A stretch of 44,019 nt of DNA from Paenibacillaceae bacterium (GTDB taxonomy: Bacteria > Bacillota > Bacilli > Paenibacillales > Paenibacillaceae). This document shows positions 1-9,415 of the stretch, one piece after another (the first letter of the stretch is position 1; every line of letters begins with the position of its first letter). The position numbers and the translations under genes are program-made. A model generated the notes under the pieces. It saw nothing but the letters and a program-made list of their open reading frames with translations. It was not told where the DNA came from and searched no databases. Location: positions 12,202 through 56,220 of the forward strand of contig REGQ01000038.1 of assembly GCA_004134985.1 (NCBI GenBank). Reading direction: 5' to 3'.

Positions 1-237
1 AGTGCAGATGTGGTAACTAAGTGCGGTGACGGTACGGAACTGTAGCAGAGTGCAGATGTGGTAACTAAGTGCGGCGACGGTACGGACTGAGGCAGAATGC
101 AGATATGGTAACTAAGTGCGGCGAAGGTACGGAACTGAAGCAGAGTGCAGATGTGGTAACTAAGTGCGGTGACGGTACGGAACTGTAGCAGAGTGCAGAT
201 GTGGTAACTAAGTGCGGCGATACTCAAACCGAAGCAA
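1..237. repeat. Five tandem copies of a ~48-bp repeat
   Basis: Copies start at 1, 49, 96, 144 and 192. Each begins with AGTGCAGATGTGGTAACTAA or a close variant and continues with GTGCGGYGAYGGTACGGAAC. Copy 2 lacks one base, and copy 5 decays after about 30 bases. The array may continue to the left of the window. No spacers or coding potential are seen. Confidence 0.9.
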
Positions 238-240
238 AGT

Positions 241-566
241 ATAGATGTTGTAAATAAGGTGACGCCGCAGCTCGAACCGTAATAGATAGTTGCCTGGTAC
301 CTGGGCAGCGTACAATCACAGCAGTTGTCTATTCCTGGCCAACGGGGATAGCAGCTGCTCTTTATTGTGTCGCTGAGAGGAGTTGCCCTGCAAAGTCATT
401 TCCTGAATGCGCGGACATCCCGCTGCCTATACAGCATGCGATGTAAATCGATCGTAGTCCCCTTCTCTTCATATATCATTCCCATGTATTTGCTAAACAG
501 TATATAATGATATAATAAGCTAAGGTAAAGCGAGAATGAATATGACAAACGGAGTGTACAATAGCG
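241..566 (+). other. Upstream region of the AraC-type regulator
   Basis: No gene is seen here. The last 80 bases are AT-rich, with two overlapping TATAAT hexamers at 503-508 and 511-516. A TTGCTA at 490-495 lies only 15 bp before the second hexamer, so a sigma-A promoter is possible but not well matched. GGAG at 551-554 is the likely ribosome binding site for the ATG at 567. Confidence 0.4.
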
Positions 567-2804
567 ATGAATCAACGTTGGTTAAAACGGCAGCTTCTTT
601 CCTACCTGCCTTTATTGTTTCTAATTATTTTTATTTTGCTGGCGGTCATGTTTCTGTCTCTGATCCAGCAGTCTAGGAAAGATATCGTTCGAGCCAACGG
701 GGTGTTTGCCAGCCATGTGGAACAGGTAGTGGATTACAATCTGCAAAGCGTGGAGAAGCTGCTGCTGAATGCAGCGCTGCAAAATGACAAAATCAAAGGG
801 TATTTCGACCTGGGGACAGAGAATGACGATTATTACCGCAAATATGAAATTTCGAATGAGCTGGACAAGCTGAAAGTGTCTCATCCGTTCATTGACTCCA
901 TTTATTTATACCGCAGCGCAGACCAGACGATTTTGTCGGAAAAAATGCTTGTGCCGCTTGATACGCATGCGGATCAGCATTTTGTCGAGGAGCAGCTTCT
1001 CGATCCGAGCGTCAAGCGCCAATGGTCCGGTGTGCGTATGCACGAAAGCAAGGATTATATTGTTCATACAGGAAAAATTGTGTCGTTAGCCAGTAAATTC
1101 CCGCCTCCTGCCGGGGAACTTGGGATGATCATTATCAATGTTAAAGTGAAGGAAATCGAGCAGTTGGTCCATGAGTTATCTTCTTCAGCCGATATCAGCT
1201 TTGCCGAGTTTATCGGCAAAAATGGCGAAGTGATCGCTTCTTCAAGCGCTGACAGCAATGGTGAAGTTTTGCACGAGTTCGCTTCATCGTACACGGGTTG
1301 GCAGATCCGGACCGGGATCAATGACGGCTCGCTCTATTTTCTGACATCGCGCATTTTTTATATGACGCTTGGCCTCGCCGTTTTGCTGCTGGTTCTGGGG
1401 ACATGCTGGATAATCTATACTGCACGCAATCATTACAAGCCAATTCAGACGATATTGGGGCGAATTCTTTACTACTCGTCGACCAAACGCGATACGATCT
1501 TCCAGGAACAGTCCGTACAGGTGCGGGATGAATTTACGTTTATTGAAGAAGCGTTCCAGCATCTTTATGATCAGGTTTCGGAATATGAGAAGGAGCAGGA
1601 AGAAGGACTGTCCTTCAAGCGTCGCCATCGGCTCAGCGAATTGATGTCAGGCAGTCTTATCCTGAACAGGGATGAGTGGCACAAGGAGATGGAGAAGCTG
1701 AAGTTTTCGTTTTCCTTTGCTTATTTGCGCGCAGCCATAATCGAGGTGGATCATTACGGTGTTTTCGCACAGAAATATTCCAGCCGCGATCAGTATTTGT
1801 TTCAGTTTGTCCTGAACAGTGTGCTGAAGGAAATTGCGGACCCGCATGGGATCGAAGTATGGGCGGAATGGCTGGAGGGGCATCGAATGAGCGTGTTGTT
1901 TCTGAGTGAAGGCGATCAGCAAGCCGCCCTGAACGATACCGATGAAATTTTAGCCAAACTGGTGGAATGGGTGCAGGGCAATCTCGATTTCAGTGTGACA
2001 ATTGGAGCTAGCGGCCATCTGGAGGATACAGAGCAATTGTATGTCATTCATGCGCAGGCATTGTCCGCGCTAAATTACAAGTTTGTTAAAGGGAGCAGTC
2101 AGCTCATTCGCCATACCGCATCGAACGAGAATCACCAGGGAGAAGTCTACAAGCTTCTGCCCGCAGTGCGCTCGATCGCTTACAGCTATCGCATCGGTGA
2201 ACCGCGTTGGCGTGACGAACTGAATACGTTTTTTCAACAGCTGATCGATGATATGTATACCAAAAATGATGTGTATTTCTTAATCAACAGCATTCTTTAT
2301 AATTTGCACCGTGAAATGATGGAGCTTTCGCCGGAATGCCAACAGTTATGGACCAATGAGGCCGCGCCCCAAATGCAGCAAATTTTGCTGGAGATGGAGA
2401 CGGTGGAGGAGACGCGGGGGCAAATGACAGCGGTGCTGGCTGATGCTGAGCAAAGCCTGGTCGTGTTTCGGGAAAATCGCAAGCATCATGCGCTAATGCA
2501 GGAGGTTCGCAAATACATTGAAACGAACTTCTCGAATGCCAACCTGTCGCTAAAACAGCTGGAGGATGAATTCGGAATGAGCGGGAAATATATCAGCTTT
2601 CTATTTCATGAGGAGGTTGGCGTCAAATTTGCGGACTACCTGGCCAGGCTGCGGATTGAAGAGGCCGAAAAGCTGCTGACGGAAACGGGCGATACGGTGC
2701 AGGACATTGCCGCCCAGGTCGGGTATACGAATGCGATGACGTTCATCCGCGGATTCAAAAAGCACTTTGGCATGACGCCGGGTGATTACCGGAAAAAGGG
2801 CTGA
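567..2804 (+). CDS. Membrane-bound AraC/XylS-family regulator with extracellular sensor (YtdP-like)
   Basis: A 745-residue one-component regulator. A transmembrane segment lies at about residues 10-32, followed by an extracytoplasmic region of about 230 residues resembling Cache-type sensors. A second membrane segment is at about 262-285, followed by a linker. The C-terminal AraC-type double helix-turn-helix occupies about 640-745 and includes GYTNAMTFIRGFKKHFGMTP, a typical AraC recognition segment. Proteins of this build (B. subtilis YtdP) sit beside YtcP/YtcQ-type ABC transporters and are thought to sense extracellular carbohydrate and activate the adjacent operon. The transporter begins 322 bp downstream on the same strand, after a terminator, so the regulator is probably its own transcription unit. 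The ligand is unknown. Confidence 0.9.
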   Translation: MNQRWLKRQLLSYLPLLFLIIFILLAVMFLSLIQQSRKDIVRANGVFASHVEQVVDYNLQSVEKLLLNAALQNDKIKGYFDLGTENDDYYRKYEISNELDKLKVSHPFIDSIYLYRSADQTILSEKMLVPLDTHADQHFVEEQLLDPSVKRQWSGVRMHESKDYIVHTGKIVSLASKFPPPAGELGMIIINVKVKEIEQLVHELSSSADISFAEFIGKNGEVIASSSADSNGEVLHEFASSYTGWQIRTGINDGSLYFLTSRIFYMTLGLAVLLLVLGTCWIIYTARNHYKPIQTILGRILYYSSTKRDTIFQEQSVQVRDEFTFIEEAFQHLYDQVSEYEKEQEEGLSFKRRHRLSELMSGSLILNRDEWHKEMEKLKFSFSFAYLRAAIIEVDHYGVFAQKYSSRDQYLFQFVLNSVLKEIADPHGIEVWAEWLEGHRMSVLFLSEGDQQAALNDTDEILAKLVEWVQGNLDFSVTIGASGHLEDTEQLYVIHAQALSALNYKFVKGSSQLIRHTASNENHQGEVYKLLPAVRSIAYSYRIGEPRWRDELNTFFQQLIDDMYTKNDVYFLINSILYNLHREMMELSPECQQLWTNEAAPQMQQILLEMETVEETRGQMTAVLADAEQSLVVFRENRKHHALMQEVRKYIETNFSNANLSLKQLEDEFGMSGKYISFLFHEEVGVKFADYLARLRIEEAEKLLTETGDTVQDIAAQVGYTNAMTFIRGFKKHFGMTPGDYRKKG

Positions 2805-2812
2805 TGTCAATC

Positions 2813-2863
2813 AAACACCTGTTGCAAGCTGTTCATAAGGACAGCGGCAGCAGGTGTTTTTAT
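2813..2863 (+). terminator. Rho-independent terminator after the regulator
   Basis: AACACCTGTTGC pairs with GCAGCAGGTGTTT across a short loop, and a T-rich stretch follows. It begins nine bases after the regulator stop codon and separates the regulator transcript from the transporter operon. Confidence 0.8.
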
Positions 2864-2901
2864 CTCGTGCTGCGAATCGAAAGATCACCGGCCAATGGCG
2901 G

Positions 2902-2915
2902 GAAAAGCGCTTGGA
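2902..2915 (+). promoter_or_regulatory. Possible cre (CcpA) site upstream of the transporter operon
   Basis: GAAAAGCGCTTGG resembles the catabolite-responsive element core (TG-AAAGCGCTT-TCA in strong examples), with AAAGCGCTT intact and poorer flanks. It lies about 215 bp before the first permease gene. Catabolite control would suit a sugar operon, but the match is partial and the distance is long. Confidence 0.25.
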
Positions 2916-3094
2916 AATGGCTTAACGGCGCGGGTTTTTGGAAAAAAGTCGATCATCGGAATAAACGCGATTCCGTCCAAAACGGGTATTTTCGACGAAT
3001 TGACCATCCCCTGAAACTTGGCGATTGAGCAGCAGGCAGGTAAGCGCATATAGTCAATAGAGTCATCGGTCAGACAAGCAATTCTGACACTAAC

Positions 3095-3120
3095 TATAAT
3101 AATTCGACAGCAGGAGGTGA
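3095..3120 (+). promoter_or_regulatory. -10-like hexamer and strong ribosome binding site for the permease operon
   Basis: TATAAT at 3095-3100 has no good -35 hexamer 16-18 bp upstream, as expected for an activator-dependent promoter. AGGAGGTGA at 3112-3120 lies six bases before a TTG codon at 3127 and supports that start. The -10 and the ribosome binding site are close, so the transcript would have a very short leader if this hexamer is used. Confidence 0.4.
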
Positions 3121-3126
3121 AAAAAA

Positions 3127-4095
3127 TTGAGAGCAGCCAATGCATTATCCGGCAACAATGAGACTGCCCCGCTGCAAGGGCAGAAGCGTCGGCGTATGGA
3201 TGCCAAACGGAGGTTCAAGGAAAACCTGCCTTTGTTAATTTTGTTTGTTCCGGTGCTGTTGTTCTATATCATCTTTAAATATGTGCCCATGTTTGGCGCA
3301 ATGATGGCTTTTAAGAATTACAATTTTTCAGACGGCATTCTCGGCAGCCCATGGAATGGGCTTCGCAATTTTGAAATTTTGTTCAGCAATCCTCAGACAC
3401 TTAATATTATCCGCAATACGCTGGTGCTCAGTGTATTGAACATTGCTGTTGGGTTTCCGGTCCCGATCATTCTGGCCATTCTGTTAAATGAAGTTCGCAA
3501 GCAATGGTTTAAGAAGTGGGTTCAGACACTGGTCTATCTTCCGCATTTCTTTTCCTGGGTTATTGTCGGCGGAATTGTGGTCACCTTGTTTGCGGAACAG
3601 ACAGGCTTCGTCAATTCCGTGCTGTACAGGCTAACCGGCGAAACGTTCTCCTTTCTCTATGATGATACGTCATGGATTGCTATTTTTCTTGGGGCAGGCA
3701 TCTGGAAGGAAGCGGGATTCAGCACGATTATATTTTTGGCGGCGATTACGGGCATCGATCCGGCGCTGTATGAGGCGGCCAGTATGGATGGCGCCAGCAA
3801 GTGGCGGCAAATCTGGAATATTACTTTGCCTGGCATCAGCACGACGATTGTGCTCATTCTCATCCTGCAGATGGGCAATGTTATGAGTGTCGGATTTGAT
3901 CCGGTATTTGTCTTGCAAAATTCAGGGGTGTACAGCGTTTCAGAAGTGATCAGCACTTACATCTATAAGGTCGGCATCCAGGGCGGACAGTTCAGTCTGA
4001 CCTCGGCGATGGGCTTGTTCGAATCGGTCGTCGGTTTTATACTGGTTGTCTCCACAAATATGGTCGCCAGAAGATTCGGACAGGGCTTGTGGTGA
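3127..4095 (+). CDS. ABC sugar transporter permease, LplB/YtcP-partner type
   Basis: A 322-residue inner-membrane permease of the binding-protein-dependent (CUT1) family, with about six hydrophobic segments. The EAA loop that contacts the ATPase is visible as EAASMDGASKWRQIWNITLP near residue 218. The TTG start is chosen because AGGAGGTGA is correctly spaced. The second permease starts 21 bp after the stop. Together with the second permease and lipoprotein it should form an oligosaccharide importer. No ATP-binding subunit is encoded nearby, so a shared ATPase such as MsmX is inferred. Confidence 0.93.
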   Translation: MRAANALSGNNETAPLQGQKRRRMDAKRRFKENLPLLILFVPVLLFYIIFKYVPMFGAMMAFKNYNFSDGILGSPWNGLRNFEILFSNPQTLNIIRNTLVLSVLNIAVGFPVPIILAILLNEVRKQWFKKWVQTLVYLPHFFSWVIVGGIVVTLFAEQTGFVNSVLYRLTGETFSFLYDDTSWIAIFLGAGIWKEAGFSTIIFLAAITGIDPALYEAASMDGASKWRQIWNITLPGISTTIVLILILQMGNVMSVGFDPVFVLQNSGVYSVSEVISTYIYKVGIQGGQFSLTSAMGLFESVVGFILVVSTNMVARRFGQGLW

Positions 4096-4116
4096 GTGGA
4101 ATGAGGAGGATTCAAG

Positions 4117-4992
4117 ATGAAAAGCACACGCGGTGAGAAATTGTTTCACCTGTCCAATTATGTAATTCTTGCGCTTGCCGGTTTGAGCTGCCTGCTGCCG
4201 CTCGTTCACCTGTTTTCAGTTTCATTAAGCGAACCGCATGCCATCTTATCTGGTCAGGTTTCATTTTGGCCGATTGGCTGGACGATTGAAAGCTATCAGT
4301 CCCTGTTGGAGGGGACGAGAATTGTCGGCGCATTTACGAACAGTGTGACGATTACCGTTGTCGGTGTTGTGCTCAGTATGGCATTTACCATAATGGCGGC
4401 TTATCCACTGTCCAAGAGGAAGTTTTATGCTAAACGGACGTTGACGCTGCTGATTGTGTTCACCATGCTGTTCAGCGGGGGAATTATCCCTTCCTTTCTC
4501 GTGTTGAAGTCATTAGGGCTTGTCAATACGTATTGGGCGCTTTGGCTGCCTGGATTGATCAGTACGTACAACATGCTGATTATGCGTACTTTTTTTGAAA
4601 ACATTCCGGATGAAATCAGCGAGTCAGCCAAAATTGACGGCTGTGGTGAATTTCGCCAGCTCATTCGGATTGTACTGCCGCTGTCTATGCCGGTCATCGC
4701 TACACTGACCTTGTTCTATGCGGTAGGCTACTGGAATTCATTTGCAAGCGTTATGATTTTTATCCATGATTCAACCAAATACAACTTGGCAGTACTTGTC
4801 CAGCAGATGGTGCAAAGCCAAACGATGCTGCAGGAGATGAACAACTTGCAATCGGAGGACGTTCAGCAGATGACGCCGGAATCGATCAAAGCGGCTGCCT
4901 TGTTCGTCATGCTTGTTCCAATGTTGGCGGTCTATCCTTTTTTGCAGAAATATTTTGTCAAAGGCGTTATGATCGGTGCGATCAAAGGCTAG
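4117..4992 (+). CDS. ABC sugar transporter permease, YtcP/LplC type
   Basis: A 291-residue permease, the second half of the heterodimeric channel. It has about six membrane segments and an EAA-like loop, ESAKIDGCGEFRQLIRIVLP, near residue 168. The C-terminus (KYFVKGVMIGAIKG) is typical of LplC/YtcP proteins. AGGAGGA lies a few bases before the ATG. It follows the first permease by 21 bp and precedes the lipoprotein gene by 87 bp, in the order common for these operons in Paenibacillus. Confidence 0.93.
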   Translation: MKSTRGEKLFHLSNYVILALAGLSCLLPLVHLFSVSLSEPHAILSGQVSFWPIGWTIESYQSLLEGTRIVGAFTNSVTITVVGVVLSMAFTIMAAYPLSKRKFYAKRTLTLLIVFTMLFSGGIIPSFLVLKSLGLVNTYWALWLPGLISTYNMLIMRTFFENIPDEISESAKIDGCGEFRQLIRIVLPLSMPVIATLTLFYAVGYWNSFASVMIFIHDSTKYNLAVLVQQMVQSQTMLQEMNNLQSEDVQQMTPESIKAAALFVMLVPMLAVYPFLQKYFVKGVMIGAIKG

Positions 4993-5079
4993 TGGTCTAG
5001 CGGGGGCCAGGCGTTCAATGTACGGACAGCCGGCCGTCCTAGTCCTTGGATTACGATAACAACATTGGAGGGGTATAGA

Positions 5080-6723
5080 ATGAAAAGGAAATTTAAAAAG
5101 ATAACTACAATCGGCCTGACCGCGATGCTGGCTGGCGCCGTCTTTATTACAGGTTGCTCCGGGTCGAACAATGCCCAGAGCCAGCCGCAGGAGGAAGGCA
5201 GCAAGCGGGCCAGTATTTCCACCACTCTGTATGACCGGGGGAAAGTCCCGCCGGAAGCAGGCACGATTGATAACAATTTGTGGACGAAGTGGTTGAATGA
5301 CAACGGGCCTGTTGATGTCAAATTTGTGCCGTTCCCAAGATCTGAGCAAGTGCAGAAGCTGAATTTGCTGTTTGCATCAGGCGATGCGCCCGATGTGATC
5401 TTTGAATATGATGGCGGATTTTTTAATCAGCTGTATGCGCAGAAGCAGCTCCTTCCGCTTGATGATCTCATTGCGGAGCATAGCACGTCTTACAAGCAGT
5501 TGACTGAGAAATACCCGCAGTTGTTGACGCTCGGTCAGCAGGATGACGGGAAAACTTATTTGTTCGGCCGCATTCTGGGCGCGAAGAACAATGACTTTAT
5601 TTTCATTCGCAAAGACTGGCTCGACAAGTTGAAGCTGGACGTTCCGCAAACAACGGAGGAACTGTTCCAGGTCGCCAAAGCTTTCCGCGAACAGGACCCT
5701 GACGGCAACAATCAGAAGGACACGTTCGGCATCAATATCGGCGGACCGTCCGCAGAGTCGGTCGTTAACTCGATGTTTAACAATGCAAGCCGGTTTGTGG
5801 AGGATGGCAAGCTCGTCAACCCGAATATCGGAGAACAGGCGCAAGCCGCAGCCGAATTTCAAAAGGCTCTGTTCGATGAGGGTGTTGTGGACAAGGACTT
5901 CCTGACAGATAAAAACGGTGAGAAGGCCAAACAGGACTGGGTTACTGGAAAGCTTGGCATCTATCTTGGCAGCAGCGGTGTAGATAATGCCGGGTTGTTG
6001 GAGGAGTACAAATCGCTCCGCAAAAATGTACCGGATGCTGTCATTATGCCGATTGAGCTGCCTGAAGGGCCATTCGGGAGATTTAACCCTGGCTTTAAAT
6101 CGCCGATCCAAATGACAGGCGCAATTAACAAAAATGCGACAGATCCGGTCGCTATTATGAAATATATTGATTTTCTGGTGGAAGAAGATACGATTATGGC
6201 GTTGAAAAACGGTGTCGAAGGGGAGCACTACACGAAGGATAGTGAAGGGCTTGCAACACCAATCGATGCTGAGAAAAACCAGAAGGATCTGGTTGGCATT
6301 CTGGATTTGAGCATTTTGAGTTCAATTGGCGTTCTGCCAAAGGCCGAGCAGGTGACACTCAAGCTGGATACAAGCATTCCGGAAGAAAAGGATTTTGAGA
6401 CGTTTTTGAAACTGGCGGACGAAGCGTACTTTAATCCGGACAACGAATACGCTTATCCGATTACCAACTGGCCTGGATTGCCGCCGGAGCTGCAAATTAT
6501 TTTGAAAAATACGGAAACAATCAGCGAAATGTGGAAGAAATCGATTGTAGGCGGCAGCAAATATTCACCTGAGCAAACGCTCAAGGAAGTACAGGAACTG
6601 TGGAACCGCTCCGGTGGGCAGGAAATTGACCAATTCTACGGAGACTGGATTGCCAATAACCCGGACAATGTCATCTATAATCGTGATTTCATCAATAACA
6701 TTAATGAGCAATCGGCCGAGTAA
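5080..6723 (+). CDS. Extracellular solute-binding lipoprotein, LplA/YtcQ type
   Basis: A 547-residue binding protein for the adjacent permeases. The ATG at 5080 is preferred over the in-frame TTG at 5065 because GGAGGGG (5067-5073) is spaced for the ATG. The N-terminus is a lipoprotein signal: a positively charged stretch, a hydrophobic core and an ITGC lipobox with Cys26 as the lipidated residue. The mature part matches family 1 binding proteins in length and in features such as the acidic DPDGNNQKDTFGI segment typical of LplA-like proteins. The substrate cannot be read from sequence; neighbouring enzymes point to an oligosaccharide. Confidence 0.92.
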   Translation: MKRKFKKITTIGLTAMLAGAVFITGCSGSNNAQSQPQEEGSKRASISTTLYDRGKVPPEAGTIDNNLWTKWLNDNGPVDVKFVPFPRSEQVQKLNLLFASGDAPDVIFEYDGGFFNQLYAQKQLLPLDDLIAEHSTSYKQLTEKYPQLLTLGQQDDGKTYLFGRILGAKNNDFIFIRKDWLDKLKLDVPQTTEELFQVAKAFREQDPDGNNQKDTFGINIGGPSAESVVNSMFNNASRFVEDGKLVNPNIGEQAQAAAEFQKALFDEGVVDKDFLTDKNGEKAKQDWVTGKLGIYLGSSGVDNAGLLEEYKSLRKNVPDAVIMPIELPEGPFGRFNPGFKSPIQMTGAINKNATDPVAIMKYIDFLVEEDTIMALKNGVEGEHYTKDSEGLATPIDAEKNQKDLVGILDLSILSSIGVLPKAEQVTLKLDTSIPEEKDFETFLKLADEAYFNPDNEYAYPITNWPGLPPELQIILKNTETISEMWKKSIVGGSKYSPEQTLKEVQELWNRSGGQEIDQFYGDWIANNPDNVIYNRDFINNINEQSAE

Positions 6724-6752
6724 CCATTTGAATGGCAAGGAGGCGACTTTAT

Positions 6753-8366
6753 TTGGAAGCGATGACTGAATTTGCACCCGTTTACCCCTATCCGCTCCCG
6801 GAAATTTATCAAAATTCCGCGGACTTTGCACTCACTGTGAACGGGATTGATATTCCTGTCACGGTCTATACGAAGGATTATGATTATGCAAGTCTGGCGA
6901 CAGGCGAAGGCAAGGTTCGCTTCGAGCTGACGCTGCATGGCGGTGAGGCAATTCATAACTGGGAGATCAGCCCGCGCAAGCTTGGCATCTCCCCGCAGGT
7001 CGAGGGCAGCAAGCTGATCTTCACACTTGCCAGGGGAGAGTATCTAATCGTCCGCTTGAACGGGAGGATGAAGCACCTGGTCATTGCCGCAGATGTTGCA
7101 GAGACACAGGTGCCGGCGACCAATGGGGAGGGCATCTTCAACATTGCGTCAGCACCGTATTCGCTTGCGGGTACGGCGGATTTCGAGGAAGGGGCGCAAG
7201 ATGCTGAACTGCTCTCCCGTACAGCCGCCCTGCAGCAGGCGCTGGACGATGCGAGCCGTTATGGAACGGCAGCAGGCGGGGGCGCGCAAGGAACGGTCTA
7301 CATTCCCGCGGGCGTTTATTGCATCTCCAATCTGGTGATCGGGAGCAATACAGCGGTTTACCTGGAGCCAGGCGCCGTGCTGCTCTGTACGAGTGATGCT
7401 GCCAGACTGAAGGAGCATTGGTTCAAGGATTCGGTCGGCAAGCCGGTAACGTGGTGGATTGCAACAGCTTATCAGTCGGACAATATCCGGCTGTTCGGCC
7501 GGGGCACGCTCGATGGCAACGGTGAAGCATTATCGGCCAACGGGATGATCAACAATCTGCTCGTTCCGATCGCAACCAGCGATTTTCACTTGGACGGTCT
7601 GACCGTGCGCAATGCTTCCGCCTGGGCAATCACCACGATTCGTTCCCATGCGCTGAGTTTCGCCGATCTCAAGATGTTCAACAGCATGAACATGGGTGAA
7701 AATGACGGAATCGATGTTTGCGAGTCACAGCAAGTGACCGTCCGTCGGGCGATTGGCGTCGGGCTTGATGATCCGTTCTCGACCAAATCGTGGATGGAAA
7801 CGACGGACATCGCGTCAGGCAAGACGCCTTGGCCGGGAAGTCCTGAACCGGTAACGGATGTGTTGTTTGAGGATTGTCTGGCGTGGACGATCTGTTATGG
7901 ATTCAAGGTCGGGCAAGGCGTGCAGCAGGTTCAGGAGCGGATTACGTTCAGAAATTGCGTAGTGTACGATGCGGCGGTCGGTTTCGGCATTCACCATAAA
8001 TACGGAACGGCCGAGGCAAGGAACATTACGTTTGAAAATATGGAAGTTGAGCATTTGAGCTATATGAATGATGACAACAGCGCGTGGATGACGATGTTTA
8101 TCATTGACGGCAGCGGGCTTGGTGTCGGTCCAGTATCGGATATTGTCATTCGACAGGTCAACGTCTACGATAAGGGGCAGGGGAGCGCCAAATTGCAAGG
8201 AACGTCCGACGCTCCGTTGACGAATGTGACTTTCCAGAACATATATATGCCTGGGAAGCAGGAGGCTGCCGCGAGCTTGGAAGAGATGAACTTCGGCATT
8301 CGGGAGTATGAGCACGATATCAGGATTTTGCCTGAGCGCGTGCAGACGCAGCAGGAGGGGTTATAA
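6753..8366 (+). CDS. GH28-like right-handed beta-helix glycoside hydrolase
   Basis: About 537 residues from a TTG start at 6753, chosen because AAGGAGG at 6738-6744 is eight bases upstream; an ATG at 6732 lies before that site. There is no signal peptide, so it should act in the cytoplasm. The first ~130 residues form a beta-rich N-terminal domain, and the rest resembles the polygalacturonase (GH28) beta-helix. GH28-like acidic motifs are visible: N317-D-G-I-D321 and D339-D340, with H414-H415 further on. The Gly-His-Gly motif of classical polygalacturonases is not clear, so substrate and even family are uncertain; a GH28-related or other pectin-lyase-fold hydrolase is the safest call. The next gene starts immediately after the stop codon. 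Confidence 0.75.
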   Translation: MEAMTEFAPVYPYPLPEIYQNSADFALTVNGIDIPVTVYTKDYDYASLATGEGKVRFELTLHGGEAIHNWEISPRKLGISPQVEGSKLIFTLARGEYLIVRLNGRMKHLVIAADVAETQVPATNGEGIFNIASAPYSLAGTADFEEGAQDAELLSRTAALQQALDDASRYGTAAGGGAQGTVYIPAGVYCISNLVIGSNTAVYLEPGAVLLCTSDAARLKEHWFKDSVGKPVTWWIATAYQSDNIRLFGRGTLDGNGEALSANGMINNLLVPIATSDFHLDGLTVRNASAWAITTIRSHALSFADLKMFNSMNMGENDGIDVCESQQVTVRRAIGVGLDDPFSTKSWMETTDIASGKTPWPGSPEPVTDVLFEDCLAWTICYGFKVGQGVQQVQERITFRNCVVYDAAVGFGIHHKYGTAEARNITFENMEVEHLSYMNDDNSAWMTMFIIDGSGLGVGPVSDIVIRQVNVYDKGQGSAKLQGTSDAPLTNVTFQNIYMPGKQEAAASLEEMNFGIREYEHDIRILPERVQTQQEGL

Positions 8367-9371
8367 ATGGAAACAGCTTTGCAGCCGTTGCTCTCATCGA
8401 GCCGGATCATTCAACGCCATCCGGCGAATCCGATCCTGGCGCCTGCCGATGTGCCATACCATCCGGCAATGGTGTTCAACGCCGGAGTGACAAAATACGA
8501 AAATAATTATGTCATGGTATTCCGCAATGATTATGGCGATGAGGAACAACAGACGATTTTGCCTCACGAAACAACCAATCTTGGCATTGCGTACAGCAAG
8601 GACGGAGTGAAGTGGGACGTTGCACCGACACCATGCTGGAGTTGGAACGACGAAGAAGTCATCCGGGTGTATGATCCGAGGCTGACGGTGATAGAGGGCC
8701 GCTGTTACATGTGCTTTGCGGTCGATACGAAGCATGGCGTCCGTGGCGGCATTGCGGTGACCGAGGACTTCAGTTCCTTTGAAGTGCTCAGTCTGTCTGT
8801 GCCAGACAACCGCAATATGGTCTTGTTCCCGGAAAAAATCGGCGGTGCTTATGTTCGCCTGGAGCGGCCGTTCCCAGTCTATGGACGAGGTGGAATCGAT
8901 CGATTCGATACGTGGATCAGCGACTCCCCGGACCTGCGCTATTGGGGTAATTCAAAGCTGCTGCTGGGCGTTGAGCAGGTGCCGTTTGCCAATGACAAGG
9001 TCGGGCCGGGAGCTCCGCCGATTAAAACAGATCGCGGCTGGCTGACCACTTTCCATGCAGTGGATATTGCTCCTGACCGGGGCAAAAACGGGTGGGAGAG
9101 CGCCTGGAAGAAACGTTATTGCGCAGGTATTATGCTGCTGGATCTCGATGATCCGAGCCGCATTGTCGGCATGTCGCAATCTCCGCTGCTCGCGCCGGAA
9201 GCGGCTTATGAGACAGCTGGCGGATTTCGCAACCATGTGATTTTTCCCGGTGGGATGGTGCTTGAGGATACAGGGGAAGTCAAAATTTATTACGGGGCTG
9301 CAGATACAGTCGAATGTCTGGCTACAGCGGATGTCAATGATTTAATACGCCTGTGCTTGGAAGGCGTGTAG
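8367..9371 (+). CDS. GH130-like glycoside phosphorylase or hydrolase
   Basis: A 334-residue cytoplasmic protein resembling the five-bladed propeller of GH130. It has the N-terminal NPIL segment, the YDPRLT motif with Asp103 as the candidate catalytic acid, and a GPGAPPIKT segment followed by TTFHAVD. GH130 phosphorylases bind phosphate with Arg, Lys and His; plausible counterparts are seen in RLERP, PPIKT and FHAVD, which favours phosphorolysis over hydrolysis. Characterised members act on beta-mannosides, but subfamily assignment would need alignment. The ATG follows the upstream stop codon directly, and GGAGGGG sits inside the upstream gene, so the two are translationally coupled. Confidence 0.85.
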   Translation: METALQPLLSSSRIIQRHPANPILAPADVPYHPAMVFNAGVTKYENNYVMVFRNDYGDEEQQTILPHETTNLGIAYSKDGVKWDVAPTPCWSWNDEEVIRVYDPRLTVIEGRCYMCFAVDTKHGVRGGIAVTEDFSSFEVLSLSVPDNRNMVLFPEKIGGAYVRLERPFPVYGRGGIDRFDTWISDSPDLRYWGNSKLLLGVEQVPFANDKVGPGAPPIKTDRGWLTTFHAVDIAPDRGKNGWESAWKKRYCAGIMLLDLDDPSRIVGMSQSPLLAPEAAYETAGGFRNHVIFPGGMVLEDTGEVKIYYGAADTVECLATADVNDLIRLCLEGV

Positions 9372-9415
9372 ATAAGCTGCGCTTATAGAGGAGCGGGCTG
9401 TCAGGAGGATGGACA

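Noticed and set aside
4771-5349. Minus-strand 192-residue frame opposite the permease and lipoprotein genes
   Set aside because: It lies antisense to well-supported genes and shows no recognisable domain.
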